Shown here one piece after another: positions 8,646 to 18,584 of a stretch of 64,000 bases of DNA. A program made the translations under genes and the position numbers. Origin of the DNA: Amycolatopsis decaplanina DSM 44594 (GTDB lineage: Bacteria; Actinomycetota; Actinomycetes; Mycobacteriales; Pseudonocardiaceae); contig NZ_AOHO01000069.1 of NCBI RefSeq assembly GCF_000342005.1, positions 1-64,000 of the forward strand, in the 5' to 3' direction. Every line of letters begins with the position of its first letter. Within the stretch, counting starts at the first letter, position 1. A model generated the notes under the pieces. The model searched no databases. It worked only from the letters and a program-made list of their open reading frames with translations, and was not told the DNA's origin.

Positions 8646-9568
8646 GCGAGGGGAAACTGGAGATCGACCGGATCTCCAAGCGCTACGGCGCGAAGATCGC
8701 GCTGGACGGGGTGAGCTTCGAGGTCCAGCCCGGTGAGCTGTTCGGATTCGTCGGCAGTAACGGCGCGGGCAAGACCACCACGATGCGGATCGTGCTCGGG
8801 GTGCTGGCGGCCGACTCCGGCGAGGTGCGCTTCGACGGCGCCCCGATCACCCACGAGACCCGCACCCGCATCGGGTACATGCCGGAGGAACGCGGGCTGT
8901 ACCCGAAGATGAAGGTGCTGGAGCAGCTGGTCTACCTCGCCGAACTGCACGGGATGTCGGCCAACGACGCCCACCGCGGTGCGGAGAACTGGATCGCCCG
9001 GCTCGGGCTGACCGAACGGCGCAAGGACGAGGTCCAGAAGCTGAGCCTCGGCAACCAGCAGCGTGTGCAGCTCGCCGCCGCGCTGGTGCACGATCCGAAG
9101 GTGCTGGTGCTGGACGAGCCGTTCTCCGGTCTCGACCCGCTGGCCGTGGACGTGATGAGCGGTGTGCTGCGCGAGAAGGCAGCGACCGGCGCGCCGGTGG
9201 TGTTCTCCAGTCACCAGCTGGATCTGGTCGAGCGGCTGTGCGACCGGGTCGGCATCATCCGAAGTGGACGGATGGTCGCCTCCGGCACCGTCGGGGAGCT
9301 GACCGCCGGCGCGGGCAACGGTCTCGTCGTCACCGCGCCCGGCTCCTCACCCGGCTGGGCTTCGGCCGTTCCCGGTGTCCGGACGGTCGAGCAGAACGGC
9401 CCGACGACGATCCTCGAACTCGAGGCGGGAGCCGACGACCAGGCCGTGCTCGCCGCGGCGCTGGCCACCGGCCCGGTCACCGAATTCACCAAACGCAGGC
9501 GTTCGCTGACCGAGCTGTTCCGCGACGCCGTCGCCGAGAAGCCCGCGGCACAGGGAGTTTCCGCATGA
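8642..9568 (+). CDS. ABC exporter ATP-binding protein, NatA-like
   Basis: 308 residues. Walker A is SNGAGKTTT near residue 40, the signature is LSLGNQQRVQ instead of the canonical LSGGQ, and Walker B is VLVLDEPFSGLDP followed by the SSHQLD switch histidine. A C-terminal accessory domain of about 90 residues is typical of the DUF4162-containing NatA/YhaQ type. It pairs with the ABC-2 permease that follows with a 4-bp overlap. ATG 8642 was preferred over GTG 8636 because it gives the usual overlap with the preceding stop. Energises export of an unknown substrate. Confidence 0.9.
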   Translation: MSEGKLEIDRISKRYGAKIALDGVSFEVQPGELFGFVGSNGAGKTTTMRIVLGVLAADSGEVRFDGAPITHETRTRIGYMPEERGLYPKMKVLEQLVYLAELHGMSANDAHRGAENWIARLGLTERRKDEVQKLSLGNQQRVQLAAALVHDPKVLVLDEPFSGLDPLAVDVMSGVLREKAATGAPVVFSSHQLDLVERLCDRVGIIRSGRMVASGTVGELTAGAGNGLVVTAPGSSPGWASAVPGVRTVEQNGPTTILELEAGADDQAVLAAALATGPVTEFTKRRRSLTELFRDAVAEKPAAQGVSA

Positions 9569-10755
9569 ACACCGTTTCCCCATGGCGCGCGGTCTGGCTC
9601 ATCGCCAAACGCGAGCTGAACACCCGGCTGCGCACCAGGTCCTTCGTGATCGGCACCGCCGTGCTGCTGGTCATGCTGATGGGTTACGTCCTGTTGCAGT
9701 CCACGCTGATCGGCAACGAGGACAAGAGCAAGGTCGGGCTCACCGGTCAGACCGCGGGGATCGCGCAGCAGCTTCAGAAGGCGGGCGCGGCGATCGGCGA
9801 GAAGATCGAGACCGTCACCGTCGCCGATCCGGCGCAGGGCCGGTCGCAGGTCGAGAACGGCGACCTCGACGCACTGCTGTCCGGCAACGCCACCGAGCTG
9901 AAGGTGCTCGTCAAGTCCGAATTGGACACCAAGCTGCGTTCCCTGCTGAACGGCGTGTCCCAGCAGGAAGTGCTGAACGGCATCCTCTCCGAGGCCCAGC
10001 AGTCTCCCGAGCAGGTGATGCGCACGGTCGAGCAGACCCAGGTCGAGGTCGACTCGATCAAGCCGCCGGATCCGGAGAAGGCCCAGCGGATGGTGATCGG
10101 GCTGATCGTGGCCGTGCTGCTGTACATGAGCATCGTGACCTACGGGACGCTGGTCGCGCAGGGCGTGGTCGAGGAGAAGTCCAGCCGGGTCGTCGAGATC
10201 CTGCTGTCCACCGTCCGGCCGTGGCATCTGTTGCTGGGCAAGGTGATCGGGCTCGGCCTGGTCGGCCTGACGCAGCTGGTGATCATCGGTGGCGCCGGGT
10301 TCATCGTCGCTTCGGCGACCAACGTGCTGACGCTGTCCGGGGTCGCGACGGGCGCGCTGCTGTGGGGTGTGGTCTGGTACCTGCTCGGGTTCCTGCTGTA
10401 CGCCACCGTCTACGGCGCCATGGGCTCGCTGGTCTCCCGGCAGGAGGACACCCAGTCCGTGATCGGCCCGGTCAACATCGTGCTGATCCTCGGCTTCATC
10501 GTCGGGTTCAACCTGCTGGCGCAGGCACCGGAGGGCACGGGCACGAAGGTTCTTTCCCTGGTGCCGCTGCTCTCCCCGGTGCTGATGCCGGCGCGGATCG
10601 CGGCCGGGACCGTCGAGGCGTGGGAGATCGCGGCGTCGCTGGGCCTGACCGTGGGCGCCATCGCCCTGTTCACCTGGCTGGGCGCGCGGATCTACCAGAA
10701 CAGCGTCCTGCGGGTCGGCAGCCGGATCAAGCTGTCCGAGGCCCTCAAGGGCTGA
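9565..10755 (+). CDS. ABC-2 exporter permease, NatB-like
   Basis: 396 residues. One N-terminal membrane helix (about 28-48) is followed by a large extracytoplasmic domain of some 130 residues, then five or six membrane helices from about 172 to 385, the layout of NatB/YhaP permeases. It ends the operon that begins with the XRE regulator at 7155. A family-A palindrome follows 7 bp after the stop and probably terminates transcription. NatAB relatives move Na+ or antimicrobial peptides; the substrate here is unknown. Confidence 0.88.
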   Translation: MNTVSPWRAVWLIAKRELNTRLRTRSFVIGTAVLLVMLMGYVLLQSTLIGNEDKSKVGLTGQTAGIAQQLQKAGAAIGEKIETVTVADPAQGRSQVENGDLDALLSGNATELKVLVKSELDTKLRSLLNGVSQQEVLNGILSEAQQSPEQVMRTVEQTQVEVDSIKPPDPEKAQRMVIGLIVAVLLYMSIVTYGTLVAQGVVEEKSSRVVEILLSTVRPWHLLLGKVIGLGLVGLTQLVIIGGAGFIVASATNVLTLSGVATGALLWGVVWYLLGFLLYATVYGAMGSLVSRQEDTQSVIGPVNIVLILGFIVGFNLLAQAPEGTGTKVLSLVPLLSPVLMPARIAAGTVEAWEIAASLGLTVGAIALFTWLGARIYQNSVLRVGSRIKLSEALKG

Positions 10756-10761
10756 CCAGTG

Positions 10762-10813
10762 GTCCGTGAAGGCCTCCTTGAGGGACCCTGGGTCCCTCAA
10801 GGAGGCCTTCACG
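10762..10813. repeat. Family-A intergenic palindrome, copy 1
   Basis: Two arms of at least 22 bp (left 10762-10786, right 10792-10813) with core GGCCTCCTTGAGGGAC around a 5-nt loop. It lies between the NatB-like gene and the convergent photolyase gene and contains the photolyase TGA stop. A near-identical copy with 25-bp arms lies at 54723-54777. It can form the same hairpin on either strand, so a bidirectional terminator is plausible. Confidence 0.9.
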
Positions 10814-12158
10814 TACCTTTGATGGCGCCGTAGCGCTCCAGGGCGACCTGACGTTCGTGTGCGTGGTCGACCATGGGCACGGGATAGTCCTTGACGTCCT
10901 TCGGTTTGTGCACGGCTTTCCCTTGCACGGGACGGAGTTCGGGGACGTAGCAGCGAACGTACTCCCCGGCGGGGTCGAACTTCTCCCCCTGTGTGGTCGG
11001 GTTGAAGATCCGGAAGTACGGCGCTGCGTCGGTGCCGCTGCCCGCGACCCACTGCCAGTTCAGCTGGTTCGAAGCGAGATCGCCGTCGACCAGATGCTTC
11101 ATGAAGTGCCGCGCGCCGAGCCACCACGGCAGATGCAGATCCTTGACCAGGAAACTCGCCACGATCATCCGGACGCGGTTGTGCATCCAGCCCTCGGCGA
11201 GCAACTGCCGCATCCCCGCGTCGACGATCGGGAACCCGGTGCGTCCCTCACACCACCGCTGGAAAGCCTCGTCGTCGCTCTCGTGTTCCATCGCGTCGAA
11301 GCGGGAATCGTAGTTCTTGCGCGCGGTTTCCGGGCGGTGCCACAGGACGTCGGCGTGGAACTCGCGCCAGGCGAACTCGCCGCGCAACGACTTCGCGCCG
11401 GAACCCTCGTTCCCGGTGAGGTCTGCCAGCAGGGTGCGCGGGTGGACACAGCCCCAGCGCAGATACGGCGAAAGCCTTGTCGTACCAGGACGATCGGGAC
11501 GGTCACGATCCTCGTCGTAGGTTTCGAGACCGTCGTCCAGGAACTCGTGCCAGCGTTCCAGCGCCGCTTTCTCGCCGGGCTCCGGCAGCTCCATCCCCTT
11601 GAGTGACGGGGATTTCGGAAGCTTGACCGATCGCGGTGGCTCCACCCAGTCCACTATGGACTTCCCGGTGTCCGCGGGGCGCGGCCAGCCGTGGCGCACC
11701 CACGCGCGGTAGAACGGGGTGAACACGCGATAGGGGTCGCCGTCCGGTTTGGTGATCCGGCCGGGGGTGATCGCGTACGAGGAACCCGTCTCGACCCAGG
11801 CGATGTCGTGCTCGGCCAACGCCTTCTTGACCTCGTCGTCGCGGCGGCGCCCGTACGGCCCGGTGTCCGAGCTGACGTGCACGGTCGCCGCACCGATCTC
11901 GCGGGCGGCCTTGACGACCTCCTCGACCGGGTCGCCCTTGACGAGCATCAGCCGTCCGCCGAGCTGGTCGTCCAGCGCCTTCAGGCAGCCGTGCAGGAAC
12001 GCGACGCGCGGGGCGCCGGAGGGTTTGAGGAGCGCGTCGTCGAGGACGTACAGCGCGAGGACGTGCTTGCTGTGCTTCGAGGCCTCCAGGAGGGCGGCGT
12101 GGTCGCCGAGACGGAGATCGCGACGGAACCACAGGACTACGGGGGCTTCTCTGGTCAC
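10809..12158 (-). CDS. phr: Deoxyribodipyrimidine photolyase / cryptochrome family
   Basis: 449 residues. An N-terminal photolyase domain (PVVLWFRRDLRLGDH) covers roughly 1-150 for the antenna cofactor. The C-terminal FAD-binding domain carries RLSPYLRWGCVHPR, WREFHADVLW, WMHNRVRMIVASF and the DGDLASNQLNWQWVAGSGTDA signature. It repairs cyclobutane pyrimidine dimers with blue light. I chose the GTG at 12158, where homology begins; a longer frame reaches an ATG at 12194 but adds arginine-rich residues unlike the family. The stop lies inside a family-A palindrome. Confidence 0.88.
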   Translation of the reverse strand: MTREAPVVLWFRRDLRLGDHAALLEASKHSKHVLALYVLDDALLKPSGAPRVAFLHGCLKALDDQLGGRLMLVKGDPVEEVVKAAREIGAATVHVSSDTGPYGRRRDDEVKKALAEHDIAWVETGSSYAITPGRITKPDGDPYRVFTPFYRAWVRHGWPRPADTGKSIVDWVEPPRSVKLPKSPSLKGMELPEPGEKAALERWHEFLDDGLETYDEDRDRPDRPGTTRLSPYLRWGCVHPRTLLADLTGNEGSGAKSLRGEFAWREFHADVLWHRPETARKNYDSRFDAMEHESDDEAFQRWCEGRTGFPIVDAGMRQLLAEGWMHNRVRMIVASFLVKDLHLPWWLGARHFMKHLVDGDLASNQLNWQWVAGSGTDAAPYFRIFNPTTQGEKFDPAGEYVRCYVPELRPVQGKAVHKPKDVKDYPVPMVDHAHERQVALERYGAIKGT

Positions 12159-12205
12159 CCGGGAAACCCTAAGGCCGCTCCCCCGACGCCGCACGCCCGG
12201 ATGCG

Positions 12206-12252
12206 ATGAACGGACCGTTCCTTGCGAAATTCGCGAGGAACGGTCCGTTCAT
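12206..12252. repeat. Family-D palindrome downstream of gltA
   Basis: 17-bp perfect arms (12206-12222 and 12236-12252, core GAACGGACCGTTCCT) enclose a smaller GCGAA/TTCGC stem, so almost the whole 47 bp is self-complementary. It lies 17 bp past the gltA stop and upstream of the photolyase gene on the same strand. Likely a gltA terminator. Confidence 0.85.
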
Positions 12253-12268
12253 GGCGCTTGTGGGAGGG

Positions 12269-13585
<1,317 letters not shown>

Positions 13586-13777
13586 GTAAGTCCCTCTCAC
13601 GTTCAGCACGGGCCGGCGGCGCCTGTAGGTTCCACAGGTACGCCCTCTTTCACGCGCGCGACCCACGGCCTCGCTGCACACCGCCCCGCTGGGGTATGAA
13701 TTCCCCTCCACGCTAGTCGAGAATGGGGTCAACGCGCAGCGGGTGAGTTGCTCACAACAGCCCCTTTGGGACCAGGT

Positions 13778-14719
13778 TCACACGGCGGACGCCATATCCC
13801 CGGCCGTCGGCGGTTCCGCTCCGCTCCGTGAGACGGTGATCGACGCCGCTTTCGCCGCGAATTCGAGCGCCGTACGCCAGCCATCGGCGTCGAGAGTGGA
13901 CAAGTCACGCACCCCGTTCGAGTACAGCCACGCCAGCAGGGCGCCTTGCACGGTGTCACCGGCGCCGATCGTGTCGACGACGTCGACCCGGCGTGACGGG
14001 ACCTGCGCGATTTCGCCCGCTCGTGTGATGACGGACAACCCCTGCGCGCCGCGGGTGAGCACGACGGCATCGACTCCGCAAGAGGTCCAGACCTTTGCCG
14101 CGTCGACCGGGTCGGCGCCCTCGGCGAGCCATTCCGTGTCGTCGTCGGAGATCTTGAGCAGGCGGATGTGCGGCAGCCAGGACTCGAACCGCGCCCGGTA
14201 CGCCGCCGGGTCGGCGATCAGGGCCGCCCGGATGTTCGGGTCGAGGACGGTCAAAACGCCGCGGGCGGATTCACGGCGCAGCACGGTTTCGTACGTGCTC
14301 GCGCCCGGCTCCAGGACCATGCCGAGGGTGCCGAGCGAGAGCGCCGTCACATCGTCGGGCAGCGGGCCGGGGTCGGCGACGAGCCTGTCCGCGGTGCCCT
14401 CGGTGTAGAAGGTGTACCGCGCGGAACCCTTTTCGTCGAGCGCGACCACGGCGAGCGTCGTCGGCTCGTTTCCCCGCTGCAGCAAGGCGGTGTCGACGCC
14501 GGAGGCGTGCAGCCGGTCCACCAGCGCGACACCGAAGCGGTCGTTCGAGACACGCGAAAGGAAGCCCGTCGGGACGCCGAGCCGCCCGGCGGCGAGCGCG
14601 ACGTTGTAGGGACCACCACCCATCCGGGGCAGCAGCGCGCGCAACCCACCGTCCACAGTGGAATCCAACGGTTCACCAGGAACGAGGTCGACCAGCGCCT
14701 CTCCACCCACCACGATCAC
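13778..14719 (-). CDS. PfkB-family carbohydrate kinase (fructokinase-like)
   Basis: 313 residues. The first PfkB signature is GGGPYNVALAAGRLG near residue 34 and the second, DTIGAGDTVQGALL, holds the catalytic aspartate near residue 255. This is the ribokinase/fructokinase fold, which transfers phosphate from ATP to a sugar. Sugar identity cannot be read from sequence; the start MIVVGGEALVDLVP favours fructokinase-like members. It stands alone between gltA and a TetR gene. Confidence 0.88.
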   Translation of the reverse strand: MIVVGGEALVDLVPGEPLDSTVDGGLRALLPRMGGGPYNVALAAGRLGVPTGFLSRVSNDRFGVALVDRLHASGVDTALLQRGNEPTTLAVVALDEKGSARYTFYTEGTADRLVADPGPLPDDVTALSLGTLGMVLEPGASTYETVLRRESARGVLTVLDPNIRAALIADPAAYRARFESWLPHIRLLKISDDDTEWLAEGADPVDAAKVWTSCGVDAVVLTRGAQGLSVITRAGEIAQVPSRRVDVVDTIGAGDTVQGALLAWLYSNGVRDLSTLDADGWRTALEFAAKAASITVSRSGAEPPTAGDMASAV

Positions 14720-14762
14720 GGGCGCGATGCTAGCCGAGGCGGTGGTTCCACCACCAGAATTG

Positions 14763-15353
14763 TCAGTTCAGGACATTTTTTGTCGCGATCCCGCCGAGAA
14801 GCAGTTCCGACAAAGCGGTGAACGCTTCGGCGTCGGTCACCCCGGTGCGCTGACCGATCACGCCGGTCTGGATTCCCTCGATGATCAGTCCTGCCATTTC
14901 CGCGATCAGCCGCGCGTGCACCTCACGGAAAACACCGTCGGCGACGCCGCGATCGATGAACGACCGGATCCGCCGGGCCGCCGCACGGCTGTTGAGCTGA
15001 TACGCGTCACGCGCCGGCGCGAATTCGGCGATGTCGGTCATGAAAGCGGCCGAGGCGCGATTCAGGTACTCGGAGATCCCGGCGAGGTACTCCCCGAGGA
15101 TCTTGCGGGCGTCGTCGATCCCGTCGATCCGCTCCTCCAGCAGCTCGGCGGCCCCCTTGAAAAAGTGGGTGACGACCTTGACCGCGAGTTGCTCCTTGCT
15201 GGGGGCGAGCGCGTAGAGGGTCGACTTCGAGCAGCGGAGCCTCGCGGCGAGGTCGTCCAGCGTGAACTGGGAGAAGCCTTCGGAGAGGAAGATCGCCTCA
15301 AGTTCCGAGAGCAGCGCTCTCTGACGCGCGGTTGGCTGGCGGCGCGAGGTCAT
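14763..15353 (-). CDS. TetR/AcrR family regulator of acyl-CoA metabolism (putative)
   Basis: 196 residues. HTH at about 27-58 (FTLDDLAARLRCSKSTLYALAPSK) and an all-helical ligand domain. It is divergent from an acyl-CoA dehydrogenase with about 100 bp between starts, where ACTGTAC-type repeats lie. Regulators in this setting often sense acyl-CoAs and repress fatty-acid genes, which is an inference here. Confidence 0.85.
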   Translation of the reverse strand: MTSRRQPTARQRALLSELEAIFLSEGFSQFTLDDLAARLRCSKSTLYALAPSKEQLAVKVVTHFFKGAAELLEERIDGIDDARKILGEYLAGISEYLNRASAAFMTDIAEFAPARDAYQLNSRAAARRIRSFIDRGVADGVFREVHARLIAEMAGLIIEGIQTGVIGQRTGVTDAEAFTALSELLLGGIATKNVLN

Positions 15354-15398
15354 CGGATCACTATCCCTTACGCGGACGGTGTACCCCCAGCGCCATCT

Positions 15399-15440
15399 AC
15401 TGTACGCTGAATCAGCCCACAGTACTGTTTTTAGTACAGT
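15399..15440. promoter_or_regulatory. Candidate TetR operator between TetR and acyl-CoA dehydrogenase genes
   Basis: ACTGT at 15424-15428 and ACAGT at 15436-15440 form an inverted repeat with a 7-bp spacer, inside a 20-bp run that starts AGTACTGT and ends GTACAGT. A further ACTGTAC lies at 15399-15405. The site ends 16 bp before the acyl-CoA dehydrogenase start. Assignment rests on position and symmetry only. Confidence 0.45.
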
Positions 15441-15456
15441 TCAGCTCGGAGGAGCC

Positions 15457-16602
15457 ATGCCGGCGGACCGTCTGCTGCCCAGCACCGAGGCCCAGGATCT
15501 GATCGATCTGGCCAAGGAGATCGCGCGCGAGGAACTCGCCCCGATCGCGAGCAAGTACGAAGAGACCGCGCACTTCCCGCGCGAACAGTTCCGGCTGCTC
15601 GGACAGGCCGGGCTGCTCGGCCTGCCGTACTCGGAGCGCTGGGGCGGCGGCGAGCTGCCGTACGAGGTCTACCTGCAGGTTCTGGAGGAGATCGCGGCCG
15701 CGTGGATGTCGGTCGGCGTCGGGCTCTCCGTGCACACGATGTCCTGCTTCGCGCTGGCGCACCACGGCACCGACGAGCAGCGCGACCGCTGGCTGCCCTC
15801 GATGCTGGAAGGCGGCCTGCTGGGCGCGTACGCGCTTTCGGAAACCCACGCCGGCTCCGACGCCGCCGCGCTTTCGACCCGCGCGCGGGTCGACGGCGAT
15901 CAGTACGTCGTGAACGGCACGAAGGCATGGATCACCCACGCGGGTGAGGCCGACTTCTACACGACCATGGTGCGCACCAGCGACGACGGCGGGCAGGGCA
16001 TCAGCTGCCTGCTCGTCGACGCGGCGACGCCGGGCCTGTCGGCCGCGCCGCCCGAGCGGAAAATGGGCCTAACCGGGTCGACCACCGCGCAGCTGCTGTT
16101 CGAGAACGCCGCGGTCGACGCCGACCGGCGGATCGGCGAAGAAGGCCAGGGACTGAAGATCGCGCTGTCGTCGCTCAGCTCCGGACGGCTGGGCATCGCC
16201 GCTTGCGCCGTCGGGCTCGCGCAGGCCGCGCTGGACGAGGCACTGGAGTACGCGAAGGGCCGCACGCAGTTCGGGCGGCCGATCATCGAGTTCCAGGGTC
16301 TGGAGTTCTTGCTGGCCGACATGGCCGCCACCGTCGAGACGTCGCGCGCGATGTACCTCGACGCCGCCCGCCGCCGCGATCGCGGGCTGCCGTTCCAGCG
16401 GCAGGCGTCGATCGCGAAGCTCGTCGCGACCGACGGCGCGATGAAGGTGACCACCGACGCCGTGCAGGTCCTGGGCGGCGCCGGGTACACGAAGGACTTC
16501 CCGGTGGAGCGGTACATGCGGGAGGCGAAGGTGCCTCAGATCTTCGAGGGCACGAACCAGATCCAGCGCATGGTGATCGCGCGGGAACTCCGGAAAGGCT
16601 GA
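15457..16602 (+). CDS. Acyl-CoA dehydrogenase
   Basis: 381 residues, a full-length short/medium-chain-type enzyme. Conserved motifs: YALSETHAGSDAA (FAD/substrate loop), FGRPIIEFQG, and the C-terminal QVLGGAGYTKDFPVERYMREAK with IFEGTNQIQR. The catalytic glutamate is expected in the EGTNQ segment. It introduces the alpha-beta double bond into acyl-CoAs and passes electrons to ETF. ATG 15457 follows GGAGGAG directly; an upstream in-frame ATG at 15379 lacks a site. Likely controlled by the divergent TetR. Confidence 0.9.
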   Translation: MPADRLLPSTEAQDLIDLAKEIAREELAPIASKYEETAHFPREQFRLLGQAGLLGLPYSERWGGGELPYEVYLQVLEEIAAAWMSVGVGLSVHTMSCFALAHHGTDEQRDRWLPSMLEGGLLGAYALSETHAGSDAAALSTRARVDGDQYVVNGTKAWITHAGEADFYTTMVRTSDDGGQGISCLLVDAATPGLSAAPPERKMGLTGSTTAQLLFENAAVDADRRIGEEGQGLKIALSSLSSGRLGIAACAVGLAQAALDEALEYAKGRTQFGRPIIEFQGLEFLLADMAATVETSRAMYLDAARRRDRGLPFQRQASIAKLVATDGAMKVTTDAVQVLGGAGYTKDFPVERYMREAKVPQIFEGTNQIQRMVIARELRKG

Positions 16603-16675
16603 CTCTCCGCGCTGATATGATCACCGTTGGTCATGCTTTGGTCGTGAGACACTGTGGAAGACGTGAGGAGACGCT

Positions 16676-17293
16676 GTGACAGCCCTTCCCGACTCCACGA
16701 CCGGGTCGCACGGTGAACCAGGGTGGGCCATCCCGGATCACCTGCTGTCGGTCGCGGAGTACGCGGCGCTCGGTGAGCCCGATTCCGGATTCACCGAGCT
16801 CGTGGAAGGCCGCCTTGTCATGTCGCCGAGCCCCAAGAGGAGACACAACAAGGCGTTGTACGCCTTGGCCAGGCAACTGGAATCACAGCTACCGGATCAC
16901 CTCGAGTTCATCCAGGACATCGACGTCGATCTGGGACTGGTGCCACCCGGAGAGCCGGGTTTCGCCCGGCGACCGGATCTGATCATCGCCCTTCGCGAAG
17001 CGGGTGAACGGATCGACGAAGAGGACACGATGTACCACGCTGACGACGTCGTCGTGGTAGTCGAAATCGTGTCGCCGGGGTCGAAGCGCACCGACTACGT
17101 GACCAAACACGGCGAGTACGCCGACGCGGGGATTCCGCACTACTGGATCGTCGATCTCAGCGAGCCTGTCTCGCTTGTCGCCTGCCACCAGGCGGGCGAA
17201 CTCGGCTACCAGGACGCACCGGCCATGACCGGCGAATTCAACGCCGCCGAACCGTTTCCGGTGAAACTGGATCTCGGCTGCCTGCTCTCGTGA
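16676..17293 (+). CDS. Uma2-family (DUF820) restriction-endonuclease-fold protein
   Basis: 205 residues. The fold of the Uma2 family is recognisable from TELVEGRLVMSPSP near the N-terminus, FARRPDLIIA for the catalytic aspartate, VVVVEIVSPGSKRTD for the central acidic residue and lysine, and KHGEYADAGIPHYWIVD. Such proteins are PD-(D/E)xK-fold, abundant in actinobacteria and cyanobacteria, and have no settled role. GTG start with GAGGAG upstream. Its TGA stop lies in the left arm of a family-B palindrome. Confidence 0.88.
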   Translation: MTALPDSTTGSHGEPGWAIPDHLLSVAEYAALGEPDSGFTELVEGRLVMSPSPKRRHNKALYALARQLESQLPDHLEFIQDIDVDLGLVPPGEPGFARRPDLIIALREAGERIDEEDTMYHADDVVVVVEIVSPGSKRTDYVTKHGEYADAGIPHYWIVDLSEPVSLVACHQAGELGYQDAPAMTGEFNAAEPFPVKLDLGCLLS

Positions 17294-17332
17294 GTGGTGA
17301 GGACGGTTCTAACCGTCCTCACCACTCACGAG
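17287..17332. repeat. Family-B palindrome, copy 1
   Basis: Perfect 22-bp arms at 17287-17308 and 17311-17332, core GTGAGTGGTGAGGACGG, with a CT centre. It sits between the Uma2 gene and the convergent amidohydrolase gene, and provides the Uma2 stop. A second copy at 42964-43009 carries a paired base change in both arms. Confidence 0.92.
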
Positions 17333-17343
17333 CCCCTGCCTGC

Positions 17344-18573
17344 TCAGCCCTCGCGGTATCGCCTGTCTTCCGCCACCCCGACCCCGGTCTCCTCGTCGAA
17401 GTGGTAGACCTCGCGCCCGCGGACGAACACCCGCATGGCGCGGTTCATCACGTCCAGCGGGTCGCCCGACCAGATGACCACGTCGGCGTCGAGGCCCGGC
17501 TTCAGCGAGCCGACCTGGTCGTCGAGATCCAGCATCGCGGCCGGGTTGACGGTCAGCGCCTTCAGCGCGGTTTCCGGGTCGAGCCCGTCCTTCACCGACA
17601 GCGCGGCCTGGTAGACCAGGAAGTTGATCGGTACGACCGGGTGGTCCGTGGTGATCGCGATCCGGACGCCCGCCCTGGCGAGGATGCCGGGCGCGCGCAG
17701 GGTGCGGTTGCGCAGCTCCACTTTGGACTTGGTGGTGAACAGCGGACCGAGGATCACCGGCACGTCCCGTTCGGCGAGCAGGTCCGCGATCAGGTGCCCT
17801 TCGGTGCCGTGGTTGATCACCAGTTTGTAGCCGAACTCGTCGGCCAGCCGGATCGCGGTGACCATGTCGTCGGCGCGGTGGACGTGCTGGTCCCAGTACA
17901 GCTCGCCGTCGAGGACCTTGGCCAGCGTCTCCTTGGTCAGGTCGACGTCGAACGGCTTGCCCTCGCCGGCGGCGTGCTCACGCTGGGCGGCGTAGTTGCG
18001 CGCGGCGGTGAACGCGTCGCGGATGGTCGACGCGACTCCGAGCCTGGTCGACGGCGTCTGCTTCTTCTCGCCGTAGACCCGCTTCGGGTTTTCGCCGAGC
18101 GCGCTCTTCACGCTGACCCCCTCGGCGAAGATCATGTCGAGCACGGTCCGGCCCCAGGTCTTGACGCCGATCGTCTGCCCGCCGATGGGGTTCCCCGAGC
18201 CGGGCTTGATGACGACGCTGGTGACGCCGCCCGCGAGCGCGTCGTCGAAGCCGGGCTCGTACGGGTCGATCCCGTCGATGGCCCGGAACCGCGCGCCGTT
18301 GGGGTCGGTCATCTCGTTGGTGTCGTTGCCCGACCAGCCTTCGCCGTCCTCGTGGACGCCGAGGTGGGCGTGCGCGTCGATGAACCCGGGCAGCACCCAG
18401 CTGCCCGCGGCGTCGATCAGTTCGGCGTCGCCGGGGACGTCGACATCGGCGTCCGTGCCGACCGCGGCGATCTTCCCGTTCTCGATGAGGACCGTGCCGC
18501 CGTCGATGGGATCACCGTCGACCGGGACGACGTAACCACCGACGATGGCCTTGACCAGTGCTTTGTCAGACAT
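17344..18573 (-). CDS. Metal-dependent amidohydrolase, imidazolonepropionase-related
   Basis: 409 residues. Amidohydrolase-superfamily landmarks: PGFIDAHAHLG (HxH metal ligands, about 61-71), a further metal-ligand histidine in LVINHGTEGH, and ITTDHP with the late aspartate. The C-terminal composite sheet carries NPAAMLDLDDQVGSLKPGLDADVVIW. The substrate is not known; relatives act on cyclic amides or dipeptides. ATG 18573 starts at MSDKALVK; the longer frame has only low-complexity arginine-rich sequence before it. 11 bp separate it from the acetyltransferase gene upstream on the same strand. Confidence 0.85.
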   Translation of the reverse strand: MSDKALVKAIVGGYVVPVDGDPIDGGTVLIENGKIAAVGTDADVDVPGDAELIDAAGSWVLPGFIDAHAHLGVHEDGEGWSGNDTNEMTDPNGARFRAIDGIDPYEPGFDDALAGGVTSVVIKPGSGNPIGGQTIGVKTWGRTVLDMIFAEGVSVKSALGENPKRVYGEKKQTPSTRLGVASTIRDAFTAARNYAAQREHAAGEGKPFDVDLTKETLAKVLDGELYWDQHVHRADDMVTAIRLADEFGYKLVINHGTEGHLIADLLAERDVPVILGPLFTTKSKVELRNRTLRAPGILARAGVRIAITTDHPVVPINFLVYQAALSVKDGLDPETALKALTVNPAAMLDLDDQVGSLKPGLDADVVIWSGDPLDVMNRAMRVFVRGREVYHFDEETGVGVAEDRRYREG

Positions 18574-18584
18574 ACTTTGACACG

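Noticed and set aside
9211..11127. 638-residue open frame on the minus strand
   Set aside because: It runs antisense to the NatAB genes and part of the photolyase region, has low-complexity His/Gln/Arg-rich sequence, and includes translated palindrome (YVKASLRDPGSLKEAFTD). It is a high-GC shadow.
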